A stretch of DNA of 64,000 nucleotides from Henckelia pumila. Its lineage: Eukaryota; Streptophyta; Magnoliopsida; Lamiales; Gesneriaceae. The DNA lies in assembly GCF_033568475.1 (NCBI RefSeq), contig NW_027331831.1, positions 13,082,001 to 13,146,000 on the forward strand, written 5' to 3'. Positions 35,687 through 47,102 of this stretch are shown piece after piece. A model generated the notes under the pieces. The model did not search any database. It was not told where the DNA came from and was given only the letters and a program-made list of their open reading frames with translations. The first letter of the stretch is position 1. Every line of letters starts with the position of its first letter. The position numbers were made by a program, and so were the translations under genes.

Positions 35687-36072
35687 TATATTTAAAAAAG
35701 AAAATATTGGTTCTAAGTAACCTTTTTTATTAGTTATATAATGGAAAAAATCTATGACTAAAGTAAAGTGAGAGAAAAGATGCAAATAGATAACAAAGTT
35801 ATGATAAAATATCATTTATAACATATTATTGGAAAGATAATTAAGTGGATAGATAAATAAAGTGGTTTATTTATTCAAAATAATAATAATAAAATACTTT
35901 ATTTTTATAACGAATGAGTTTTTTTTTTTTTTTTTTTGTATAAATATACAAGAAAAATAAGTATATTATATTTCAATTTTAAAAGTAAACACACACACAA
36001 TATATTTGCACAAAAAATTATGAGTCATTGGTTAAAAAAATAAAATAAATTATGAATCTTGTGTAGAGAGAA

Positions 36073-36130
36073 GGGTTTTTATTAAATGTAATTTAAAAAA
36101 ACATTTTAATTGCACAAATAATGCATGGTG
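36073..36130. repeat. left terminal inverted repeat of the MULE
   Basis: Pairs with 45403-45460 with three mismatches. The outer end is GGGTTTTTATT. Confidence 0.88.
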
Positions 36131-36159
36131 GGGGGTGAATCAAAAATACTTTAAAACGC

Positions 36160-36400
36160 TAACTTGAAGAGCGGACGCTGCATTATTTTAATGGCAGCGT
36201 CCGTTCTTCAAAGAAGCGAACGCTGCCACAGAGGCAGTGTCCGCTTGTGTCAGCAGCGGATGCTGCAATTTGCAGCGTCCGCTGCTGACAGTAGCGGACG
36301 CTGCCTATGTGGCAGCGTCCCATATGCATACAATGCATGCCCTAGTATATTTTATTATTATAATATCAGCGTCCGCTAAGGCCAATTGCGAACGTTGATT
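36160..36400. repeat. left subterminal hairpin cluster of the MULE
   Basis: Repeated inverted modules of GCAGCGTCCGCT and AGCGGACGCTGC, at about 36169-36215, 36225-36315 and up to about 36395, form several stem-loops. Matching modules lie at 45262-45365 near the other end. In MULEs such regions may bind transposase (inference). Confidence 0.75.
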
Positions 36401-36813
36401 ATTCACCATCCGCCTTCCTCTCCTGCGGACGTGATTTTTAGAGACATACGAATAATTAAATTATCGAGCACGCATAAAATCCCCACAATAATATACAACC
36501 TCCCACAATAATATACAACCTTCCGACAAACACTGAACTCACTTTTCTTTTTACTATTGAACATCATGCTTCTGACAAGATTCCCACACAACTTTTGACC
36601 ACATTAAATAGCGTGTTTAAGCCTTACAAAATTTGAAATTCAATCCTTCAATTATTCTATATAACTAGAAACAATTTGTTGAATCTCAGTGTCTCTCACT
36701 CTCTTTTACTTGAAGAAGTTCTTCACAATTTCTGAAAAATATTGTTTTCGTTCTTCTTTCCTCCTTCCTCCTTCTGTCTTTGTAATATTTTTTCCTGAAA
36801 TTTCATCTTCGGA

Positions 36814-39393
36814 ATGGATAACATTGATGTGCTTCTATATTTTGGTGGACATGTTAGTGTTGAGAATGAGTTGGTTGAATATAGTATCCCGTATATTAGA
36901 CCGATTCGAGTATTGAGATCAATTTCTTTGTTCGAGTTGGTTGAATATGTGCATAGAATATTGGTCATTGATCCAACGTATTTTAATCTGAAGCTGTCGA
37001 CGAAATACTCATTTATGGAGAAATCAATATGGCATGAAATTCCAGTCGACCTTGTTGATGCTGACGCTCTGGAGTTTGTAATGCAATGCCCAAATATAAA
37101 TGTATTGCATTTGTACGTTGAAGCAAATCAAATTGATCAGGATGAAGAATCATATATTCCACATGTTACAGAAGGATTGAGCAATATGCAGTTTGACCGT
37201 GAAGGCGGTCCGTGGGATCAACATATCACTGGTCCTTTTGAACATGTTCCTCCATGCTGGACAAATACGGGTCTGAGTTGGGATCAAAACGTCGGTGCAA
37301 CAAATTTGTATTCAAACAACCAGAATTTTGCTCAACACGATGATGTTCCTAGAATTGATGATGGAGATGTTCCTAGAAGTGCTAGTGATACTGAACCAGA
37401 GATGTCATATGGGAAGTCTGGAGAAGATGACAACGACGCTGATGATTTGAATGATGATGAACGTGTGAACCCACATGAAAATATCGATGAAGGGACGTCA
37501 TCTCGTCCACCACCTCGCCAAACATTACAGAGGCAAGTCGTACCATTTATCTCCACTGATTCTGAGATGCCCTCATTTTTCAATAAATACTTTGGAGAAA
37601 AGACTCCGAATTCCATCGGTGTACCTATCGGGGCACGAGCAAGTTATTACAATCCGGAAAGAGGAGAACTTGGTGTACACATGTTATTTAAAGATAAGAA
37701 TGATCTCATTGCTTCTGTGAAAGATTATTCAGTCAGAATTTCCAGGCGTGAGTATCGTGTAGTCGATAGCACACGCATTCTGTGGAAGGTACAGTGTAGA
37801 AATGATTCTTCTACCGCCCGATGTCGTTGGTGTCTTCGAGCTTCTTTCAAAGAGAAAACCGGCTACTAGAAAATAACAAGATATGGCGGTCCTCACACGT
37901 GTATATCTACCAACGTGGGCATAGATCATCATAACCTGAATAGCGATATGGTCGCACAGACGTTGTTGGATATTGTACGTTGTGATCCTTCGTACGAGAT
38001 TAAATATATCATGGAGAGCGTGAAGGATAAATACGGATACCAAATCTCGTATACGAAGGCGTGGCGAAGTCTAAAACGCGCAGTGGAAATTGTTTATGGG
38101 ACTTGGGAGAGTTCTGTGCAACTGCTTCCGAAATATACGCGTGCTCTGTGCAAATATAATCCCGGAACAGTTGTTGAGTGGAAGCATCTTAGATCGAACA
38201 ACGAATCAATAAAAACATTGAACTATGTTTTTTGGGCATTCAGGCCTTCTATAGATGGATTTCGCCACTGTCGAAAAATCATCAGCGTTGACGGCACACA
38301 TTTGTATACAAAATATAAGCACAAAATGCTGATCACAGTCACTCTGGATGCGAACAATCAGGTGTTGCCGCTGGCATTTGCAATCGTGGATGAAGAGACG
38401 TCGGATTCCTGGAAATGGTACTTGGAAAATGTTGGTCAGTATGTTGTTTGTGGTGAAAGTGGAATATGCCTAATTTCTGATAGGCATAAGGGTATTGTTC
38501 GAGCAGCTGAGGATCTCCACTATTTTAAACCTCCGCATGGTGTGCATCGTTTTTGTTTGAGACATGTGTGCTCAAATTTTAATGCGAGATTCAAAGATGT
38601 GCATTTGAAAGATTTATGTTGGGAGGCGGGCAAACAACATCAAGTCTGTAAGTTCGACGCAACAATGGAGGCCATCAGAAATAAAAATATTTTAGCATAC
38701 AGGTACTTGGCTGGAATCTCAAAGGAGAAATGGAGTATGGCTCATGATGGAGGTTGGCGTCGTGGGGTGATGACGACAAACATGTCTGAATGTTTGAACA
38801 ATATGTTAAACGGAGCTCGTAGACTCCCTATATCTGCGATAGTGCACTTGACTCTTTTAAGATGCGTACAATACTTCATTGAACGTGTGGCAAAGGGTCA
38901 ACGCATGGTTCAGAAAAATCAGCTGTGGTCGGACTATGCATGTCGCAAATATGAAGAATGGGCAAGAAAATCAAGCGAACATCGTGTTGTTAAATATGAT
39001 GTACGGACTAAAACTGCTTCAGTTGCGACCAGGGGCAGACCAAGTCGCGGCCAACATATACAAGTGGTGAGGTTATCAACGAGTGATTGTTCATGTGGTA
39101 AATGGACAATTTTTGAAATCCCATGTTCTCACGCTATTTGCACTGCGAAATACCATTCGTTAGATCCGACAACCCTATTTCAGTCATGGTACAACATATC
39201 GAACTACCTCGCGGCGTATGAAGGTAGATTTGAACCTCTTGCCGATGAACGCTATTGGGATCCTCCTACCTTTGAGCTGCATCACAACCCGGTTAGACGT
39301 GAAAGAAAAAGAGCTGGTAGGGATACAACAACTCGAGTGAGGAATGAGATGGACAGACCGATGGTCAGGGAGAGACAACGACGGGCAAAATAA
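36814..39393 (+). pseudogene. MuDR-type MULE transposase with one in-frame stop
   Basis: The frame spans 860 codons and is open except for one TAG at 37867-37869, where relatives have Trp (GYWKITRY context). Parts in order: a MuDR N-terminal region (FGGHVSVENELVEY); an acidic middle with many Asp/Glu; the MuDR DNA-binding zinc region (WKVQCRN...CRWCLRASF) just before the stop; and the MULE DDE domain with SVDGTHL (first Asp, codon at 38290), ISDRHKGI (second Asp) and NMSECLNNML (Glu). A SWIM zinc finger (CSCGKWTIFEIPCSH) and a basic tail (RERKRAGRD, RERQRRAK) follow. The TAG could be a TGG-to-TAG transition. Apart from that stop all key residues are present, so decay is recent. No intron is needed. 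Confidence 0.88.
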
Positions 39394-39589
39394 TTGGTAA
39401 ACATTATATTTAATTTATCGCTTACATTATTATGATATGTGTATTTTGGAATTTTGAAATTAATTTTCATATATTTTTTTTCCAGGAACATCAGATATGA
39501 AGATTGTTGTATCGCGTGATATTAATATTATAATAATATTTTTCGTTCGTGTTTTCATAATAAATGTGTACCTTGTTTTGTTTGTATAG

Positions 39590-41056
39590 TTTTCATGTAT
39601 GAGTTTAAATAATAAATATTAAATTTATTACTACTAAATTATATGTTATTAAACGATATAAATCTTAAAGTGTAGATAAATGAGTTTAAATAAAATAATA
39701 GTTGTATGCATTTTATTGTATTTGTATATTTGTTTTTTTTTAAATAAACAATATATTATAAAAATGATATATAATTTCAAATAATAAATATTAAATTTAT
39801 TACTACTAAATTATATGTTATTAAACGATATAAATCTTAAAGTGTAGATGAATGAGTTTAAATAAAATAATAGATGTATGCATGTTATTGTATTTGTATA
39901 TTTGTTTTTTTTTAAATAAACAATATATTATAAAAATGATATATAATTTCAAATTATAAGTATTAAATTTATTACTACTAAATTATATGTTATTAAACGA
40001 TATAAATCTTAAAGTGTAGATAAATAAGTTTAAATAAAATAATAGATGTATGCATTTTATTGTATTTGTATATTTGTTTTTTTTTAAATAAACAATATAT
40101 TATAAAAATGATATATAATTTCAAATAATAAATATTAAATTTATTACTACTAAATTATATGTTATTAAACGATATAAATCTTAAAGTGTAGATAAATGAG
40201 TTTAAATAAAATAATAGATGTATGCATGTTATTGTATTTGTATATTTGTTTTTTTTAAAATAAACAATATATTATAAAAATGATATATAATTTCAAATTA
40301 TAAGTATTAAATTTATTACTACTAAATTATATGTTATTAAACGATATAAATTTTAAAGTGTAGATAAATGAGTTTAAATAAAATAATAGATGTATGCATG
40401 TTATTGTATTTGTATATTTGTTTTTTTTTTAAATAAACAATATATTATAAAAATGATATATAATTTCAAATTATAAGTATTAAATTTATTACTACTAAAT
40501 TATATGTTATTAAACGATATAAATCTTAAAGTGTAGATAAATGAGTTTAAATAAAATAATAAATGTATGCATTTTATTGTATTTGTATATTTGTTTTTTT
40601 TTTAAATAAACAATATATTATAAAAATGATATATAATTTCAAATAATAAATATTAAATTTATTACTACTAAATTATATGTTATTAAACGATATAAATCTT
40701 AAAGTGGAGATAAATGAGTTTAAATAAAATAATAGATGTATGCATTTTATTGTATTTGTATATTTGTTTTTTTTTAAATAAACAATATATTATAAAAATG
40801 ATATATAATTTCAAATAATAAATATTAAATTTATTACTACTAAATTATATGTTATTAAACGATATAAATCTTAAAGTGTAGATAAATGAGTTTAAATAAA
40901 ATAATAGATGTATGCATTTTATTGTATTTGTATATTTGTTTTTTTTTAAATAAACAATAAATTATAAAAATGATATATAATTTCAAATAATAAGTATTAA
41001 ATTTATTACCAATAAATTATATGTTATTAAACAATATAAATCTTAAAGTGTAGATA
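39590..41056. repeat. AT-rich tandem array, about 8 copies of a 170-175 bp unit
   Basis: Each unit contains AAATCTTAAAGTGTAGAT followed by GAGTTTAAATAAAATAAT and ATGTTATTAAACGATATAA. Copies recur near 39661, 39832, 40006, 40180, 40352, 40525, 40698, 40869 and 41037 (the last is partial). Copies are nearly identical. The array fills the space between the convergent transposase and PMD genes, and its last copy touches the 3' end of the PMD gene. Confidence 0.92.
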
Positions 41057-41075
41057 AATCACATTAACAAATATA

Positions 41076-43150
41076 TCACGATAGGTGGTTACAATTACAA
41101 TTACATAAATGACCATCTGTTCCACAACCACGTGGCCTACGTCTACGCGAACCTCTACGCGGTACAAAACCTTGAGGATTATTTTGGACCACATCGTCAT
41201 TGTCCTCACTGCTATGATTTTGTTCATTTGAATAACCTGTAAAAATAACTGGTGAAACAACATTTCTTTGAGGTGCCGACGTGTTAGGAAAACCAGGTGG
41301 CTGATCGCTGATCAATTCGGTAATACTTTGGATATGGCTCTGAAATGGCGTCCGATAATCCTCGTCATCATATGCACCAGATGGCCCCGTGTTATCAAAA
41401 ACACCAGATGGCCCTGCATTTTCAAAACCACCAGAAGGCCCTGCACCGTCTTGCCAACCAGATGACCCTGGAACATATCCTAAAGGTGACTGATAGAGAT
41501 CAATAGGAGGCGTACCGAAATGTTGTGGAATATCATGTGGTACAGGAGCAAACAAATTCTGGGGATATGGTCGAAAACCAATCCCGCTGACTGTGGGAGA
41601 AATAGTGCGAACAGTTATGCGCTCATACCATCGAAAGTAGTCATCATCTGTCTGCCTAGATCTTCCATGCAATTGACCTTGGACAACATAATTCAACCTT
41701 CTGTTCCAAATATTAATTGCATTTTCATGATATTCCCTCCAGTCTGTGTTGCGATGACCTGATCTGTTGATGTTGTGGAGGTCATCGTTGTCAACTGCAG
41801 GTCTTGGAATAGGTTTGACGCATTTCAAATTGCCTTAACACTCGATTCGGACGATGCATCTCCACAATTTCAAAGCAAATCAAAGGACAAACGCATCGCC
41901 AAATATTATTGTCGTATGAATCCATTATTATTCTGACATCTGGATCGTTTCTGTCGTACACTATCCAGTTAAACTACAAAATAAAAACTAAAAAAAAATT
42001 ACTTAAAATTTTCTATAAACAAGTTCATTGTTGCAGTGCTTATATATTTTTCATAGTATACCTCATCATGATTCATACGATCAAATGAGTCTCTTATAAT
42101 TCGAAGAGAGTGTGTCGGTGCATGAGTATAACTAAAAACATTGTTCCACCTACAATAAAAAAATGATTAAATATCGAGTAAATTAATCAGAGTTCATGTT
42201 ATGACAATAATTTTTTTACCGAGCACCGTAGGGAGAAAATGGCATAATATCATCAGCAGGATTCGGGGCCACAAAATGAGATAAGCCAGTTCGATCAGGA
42301 TTAACACATTTAATCCTGCTCCATGCCCATACCTGTCATGAGTATAAAATATAATTAAATAAATATTAATTTAATCTCATTTAATCATTAAAAATTATAC
42401 CTGCAAAATATATAGAGGTCCGGCTATTTTAGATTTTCCTATACGCGTTGCATTGCACAACTCACGATATAGGAACGCTAAAACTGCACCTCCCCAGCTG
42501 TAAGATTTTATTCGATCAATGTTCCGAAGCAGTTGTAAAAAAATCAATCTAGCCGATCCTCCTTGATAATCTGGTAGCATTATTCCTCCGATAATCATCA
42601 ATGCTACACACCGACTATATTTCACAACATCAACCTCGGAACTATTATCATCAATGTATGTGGAGGTGCAGTGTTCGTATAAAGAGGTCATCGACAAGTG
42701 ACCGCCTTTGAAATGTGTCTCTAATGGCGTATATCCCAATAAATTTAAACATATGTGTTGTCATTCTCCCACTTTATGCGACGCATCTATACCAGATATA
42801 ACCTCACCATGAATTGGTAAACCCCAAATAACTGAAATATCCTGCAACGTGATAGTCGCCTCACCACATCTAAAATGAAATATGTGGGTTTCACGTCGCC
42901 ATCGTTCAACCAGAGCAGTGATCAAATGATTATCATAAACACGATATCCACACTGCAAAACACCGAAAAATCCCATATGATGTAAAAATGCTTTAACACG
43001 GCTATGTAACCCATTCTCCGTATATAATTTCCAAATCAAGTTGTCCGATCGTTTCGCTCGAATAATTTCATCAATATTTTCCGAACAAACTACTGATGAT
43101 ATATGTGATGCCTGCAAATGCAACACGCTCGAATCTTGTACTGTTGCCAT
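41076..43150 (-). pseudogene. Plant Mobile Domain (PMD, MAIN/MAIL1-like) gene inside the MULE, 4 exons
   Basis: Exons on the minus strand: 43150-42401, 42332-42220, 42149-42062 and 41973-41076, with GT-AG borders and agreeing phases. PMD hallmarks, in order: WRRETHIFHFRCGEATITL, LQDISVIWGLPIHGE, then LLGYTPLE, VWAWSRIKCVNP, WNNVFSYTHAP and HRPNRVLRQFEMRQT. The C-terminal tail has GPSG repeats (three GPSG units near 41.4 kb) and an Arg-rich, Cys-rich end. Two lesions are visible: a TGA at 42761-42763 where PMD proteins have Trp (VGE-W-QHIC context), and one extra base near 41811 that shifts the frame between MRQT and IPRPAV. Host PMD proteins MAIN and MAIL1 act in silencing and meristem maintenance. 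The role of transposon-borne copies is unknown. Confidence 0.85.
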
Positions 43151-43169
43151 TCTGAAAAAAAATGACAAT

Positions 43170-45240
43170 CATTAATCAATAAGTTAACTAATTATAACAA
43201 TCAATTATACTTATAATAAATACACTAAAAAATAATACACATCACGATCGAATAATAATCTTCATGCTATTTGGAAATAAAATATTAAATATGAATTACA
43301 TTAATTATTTTATTTGTTTCAAATAAAAATAAAAACAATAAAAATAAAATTAATAATAATAATAATAACAAAAGATTACTAAAAATCATTTCAATCATCT
43401 TTGTAATACTATATTTTATATAAAATAAATACGTTAATAATAATAACAAATTTGTCCTTAAACTAACTTTTCTTATATTTTAAATTTTTTATTTACTTAA
43501 AAAATTACTCAAAATGCAATATTTTTGTGTATTCATACAACTAAAATTAAATATTTTAAAAAACTATCATATTTTTTTATCATATATAAATAAAATAAAG
43601 AATATCAAAAAAATATATGTTTAATTAATCTAAAAATGTGATATTATAAATATTTTATATCACATTTTAATAAGAACACAAAATATTAAATATTTTATAT
43701 ATAAAATCTTGTTTGACATTCCAAACTTATACTTTTACATGTATTATGAAAATTATTATGTTTATATCATTAATATTTTTATTTTACATATAATCAAAAA
43801 ATAAAAATTTAACAATTCAAGTGCACATATATATTAATATTTGTTTTATATCAAATTTTACAAAATATTATAAAACTTTATATTTATGTACACTGAAATT
43901 TTGATAAATCTGTTTAAATCAAATTAAATATTAATTATATTATATAAATTTGTGTATAGTTTGATTTGGTTATATCATGATTATCTCGATTATTAATTTT
44001 AAAAACATATATTATCTTATGTCAATTCATTAAATATTCGAAAATTTGACAAATAAATAAATTAAAGTATTAGGAAGATATTTTTTATTCTTATTCTTAT
44101 TTTTATTTTTTTATAAAATATTTCAATTGTATTTGTTTATTGAAAATATTCACTTAAATTTATTATTTAGAATTCAAATTTATTATCACTTTAATTATTT
44201 TCTCTTATTGGTTCTCAAATAAAGTGATTACACAATATTATATACATTATTTAATTTATACTTTTAACTAATATTACAAATTCAAGACATATATGTAAAA
44301 AATAAAAATAAATATGATATCTACCTTTTTAATATAATATATTATTATTAAAAATATATATTATTTCTTTGATAAACAAAGTATTAATTAAGTGGTATAA
44401 ACTAATGTAATTAAGATGCGTAGAAATTTTTACTACATCAATATTTAACAATTCATTTAAATTTTAAATATTAATTCTATTGTATTAAAAAAATTAAAAT
44501 TCTTAAAAGTCATTCAATATTATGAATTAGTTGTAGGCGATTTACTATTATAAATATTTTTCTATTTTGAACATTATATATTAAAACTTTCTATAAATGG
44601 TTAATATTTTAGGTAACTTAATTTAGGAATTAATACTATTGACCAACTTAGTAAAAATAAGGGATATCAAATAAAGATTACAATTAGAGAGCGTGAATGA
44701 TTAACCAAAATATTATATAATATAAAAATATAATATAGTAACATAACCAACAAACTATAGTCAACATTTAACTTAAAAAACATGAATAATAATAGTATTA
44801 TTTAAAATATACACAAAACTTAATATTGTTATAATAATATTAAAACGTACCTCTATGTTATTTCACGTTTAATATCAAATTTACCTGCAAAAACAATATG
44901 AACAAAAATTCATATGAATAATAACACAATTTTTGATAGAATTTATTTTGCATGCAAAATTTAAAAAGAATTAAAACGATAACATTATAAAGTTACCTAA
45001 TTCAGAAAACAACGCGGAAAATATTTCAAAAAGCTTCGATGGTTGCTCAAAAAAAAAATATTTGCTTCGGTCCTTCTTCTATAAAATAAAAAAAAGAAAG
45101 CATTTAAGGAAAGAAAGGGAAGGAAAGCTTCGGTCTCCTGCAAAATAAAAATGAGAAAGCATCATAATGATCTCAAGTTCGCAGCATGCATATTTAATAG
45201 CACAATCACAATAATTTTGCATCACGGGCCAAAACGCCCG
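43170..45240. other. AT-rich MULE interior upstream of the PMD gene
   Basis: About 2 kb of very AT-rich DNA between the PMD start and the right subterminal region. It is presumably the promoter side of the PMD gene. No reading frame of note. Confidence 0.6.
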
Positions 45241-45402
45241 TGATGCAAAATAACAAAGCAGACGCTGCCAAGGCAGCGTCCACTTCTGCAAGGGACAGAC
45301 GTTGCTTTGGCAGCGTCTGCTATCTTTAACAACGGACCCTGCAATTTTAATGCAGGGTCCGCTATTGGCAGGAGCCTTTTGCAGTATTACTGCAAAAGGC
45401 CT
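45240..45402. repeat. right subterminal hairpin cluster of the MULE
   Basis: Paired modules GACGCTGCCAAGGCAGCGTC, GCAGGGTCCGCT/AACGGACCCTGC and GCCTTTTGCAGTATTACTGC form consecutive hairpins. They mirror the cluster at the left end. Confidence 0.75.
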
Positions 45403-45460
45403 CACCATGCATTATTTGTGCAATTAAAATATTTTTTTAAATTACTTATAATAAAAACCC
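45403..45460. repeat. right terminal inverted repeat of the MULE
   Basis: Begins CACCATGCATTATTTGTGC and ends AATAAAAACCC. It is the complement of 36073-36130 with three mismatches. Confidence 0.88.
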
Positions 45461-45540
45461 AGAGAATTGAGATCACATTTCCATTAATGTATCACATTGA
45501 ATATAATACACGCTTCACGTGCAAATCATATGTTTCTTAC

Positions 45541-45542
<2 letters not shown>

Positions 45543-45592
<50 letters not shown>
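45543..45592. repeat. (TA)n microsatellite
   Basis: About 24 TA units in a row, directly left of a MITE. Confidence 0.95.
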
Positions 45593-45596
<4 letters not shown>

Positions 45597-45706
45597 GTTC
45601 AGTTGTCTAACCATGTTTTTCCACTTGGTCCGCGACCACTAAAACCCACTACCGGGTTTTAGTAGTCGCGAACCAAGTGGAAAAACTTGGTTGGGCAGCT
45701 GAAAAT
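45597..45706. mobile_element. MITE beside a (TA)n tract
   Basis: The arms TCAGTTGTCTAACCATG and, reversed, TCAGCTGCCCAACCAAG, continued by TTTTTCCACTTGG, form a hairpin of about 105 bp. (TA)n lies at its left and ATATATATAG at its right. Confidence 0.7.
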
Positions 45707-45729
45707 TCCTTTATTTCTATATATATATA

Positions 45730-45950
45730 GTTTCGATTACATGGACAACCACCATGAACAACTACGTGAGCAACAGCTGACGTAACAATCACTTATTGGA
45801 TGTACAAGGTGCCACATCAGCTGTTGCTCATGTAGTTGCCCATTGTGATTGTCCATGTGATCTGTGACAATCACTCATTGGATATACAAGGTGCCACATC
45901 AGCTGTTGCTCACGTAGTTATCCATGGTGATTGTCCATATGATCGAAACT
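45730..45950. mobile_element. MITE with internal duplication, in a (TA)n context
   Basis: The ends GTTTCGATTACATGGACAA and, reversed, GAGTTTCGATCATATGGACA are inverted copies. The inner unit GTGCCACATCAGCTGTTGCT with its CAATCACT leader occurs twice, so one arm is duplicated. ATATATATAG precedes and CATATATATAG follows. It is related to the copy at 61435 (CAACAGCTGACGT). Confidence 0.72.
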
Positions 45951-47097
45951 CATATATATAGTGTAGGGAAAATATATTTGCACAACTTTTTATGAAGAAT
46001 ATATTTAAACGAGTATGATATAATTGTCCAATTAACACATACAAATCCGATGTTGTCATTAAAAAAAATAAAATAAATTAGTCGACAATTGGAATCCACC
46101 GATCTGGTTGACGGATTCTGTTTTGAATTCCATGGTTCTTCGATCTTCACCGTTCCTTTGGAAAGAGGCTTTGCGTGAAAGCTATTGTCCGATTTTCCTA
46201 ATCTCTAGAGCTCTCACGATAAATCATGAGATGGGTTATAAAAAATAATATTTTTTATGTGTTCAGTCGAATAGTATATTTGATTAACAAAATTAACTCA
46301 TGCGAAAATTTCATAAGAGTTTTTATGAGTCTTTCATTGTCACTAAGGGGAACCATTGTTCTCTTCATCTTTTATTTTTCAAAAAATAGAAATACAAACT
46401 AGAATATGGCAAAAAATTGATGTAATATGTAAAAAAAAGAAAAAAAAAAGAAAAAAACACATAATAACACAAATATTGACTCCAGAGATTTGTTTCAGAG
46501 ATGTTTTGCGTATTCCAATTATGTGATAGCTTAAAATTATTGGCGTATATATTTACATAGAAAGTAGATATATTATGATACGATTCGATTGATATATATT
46601 TGCAATGGAAATAACATTTTTTCGTGATTCAGGTCGAGCATAAATCTATTTCACAAAATTGAATAATTTGACAATCTCATAAAACTTTCGTGTTTTCTAG
46701 GAAGGTTAAACAATAGGAATCGTAACCAACGTATGCCTTGATCCATTCTTTGATGTTCCACAACCACAAAGAAAACCACTTTATTCCAATTGGAGCATCA
46801 TGGCTTTGCTAAAGAAGGCCACTAGTAATAACCAAAAAATCATGGCAAGAAAATTTGTTTAGTGATGATGAGAGTGGAAAGGTGAAGAACAAAAGAAAGT
46901 GATTTTAATTTTTAAGCCTCTTTTCTGATGATTTCTAGAGGACAATGACACTATGATGATTATCGCCTCTTCCTATTAGTTTGGACAAGAAAAACTAGAA
47001 GTAAAAGGTTTAGTAAAAACATGATATGTAATTCAAAATTTAGCATATTAGATTTAGATCTGAGTATATTAGTAAAAGAGTAGAAACAAGAATACTA
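45951..47097. other. intergenic, no gene seen
   Basis: AT-rich DNA. The only open frames are short and show no family resemblance. Confidence 0.5.
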
Positions 47098-47102
47098 AAT
47101 AT

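Larger units (their letters stand above)
36073..45460. mobile_element. Mutator-like element (MULE) carrying a MuDR transposase and a Plant Mobile Domain gene
   Basis: A 9388 bp DNA transposon. Its 58 bp terminal inverted repeats (36073-36130 and 45403-45460) match at 55 positions and end GGGTTTTTATT. AGAGAA adjoins both ends directly (36067-36072 and 45461-45466); a full 9 bp duplication is not clean. Just inside each end lie GC-rich hairpin modules built on GCAGCGTCCGCT. Inside are a plus-strand transposase (36814-39393), an AT-rich tandem array (39590-41056) and a minus-strand intron-containing Plant Mobile Domain gene (43150-41076), arranged convergently. Both genes carry disabling lesions, so this copy is probably non-autonomous now. 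PMD genes are known inside plant transposons, including MULEs, but the full layout is seldom seen this intact. Confidence 0.88.

Noticed and set aside
42395-43168. Two separate small PMD genes
   Set aside because: The two open stretches are one exon in the same frame, separated only by a single TGA.
45307-45594. 95-codon frame ending in Tyr-Ile repeats
   Set aside because: The tail is the (TA)n microsatellite and the head is the MULE terminal region.
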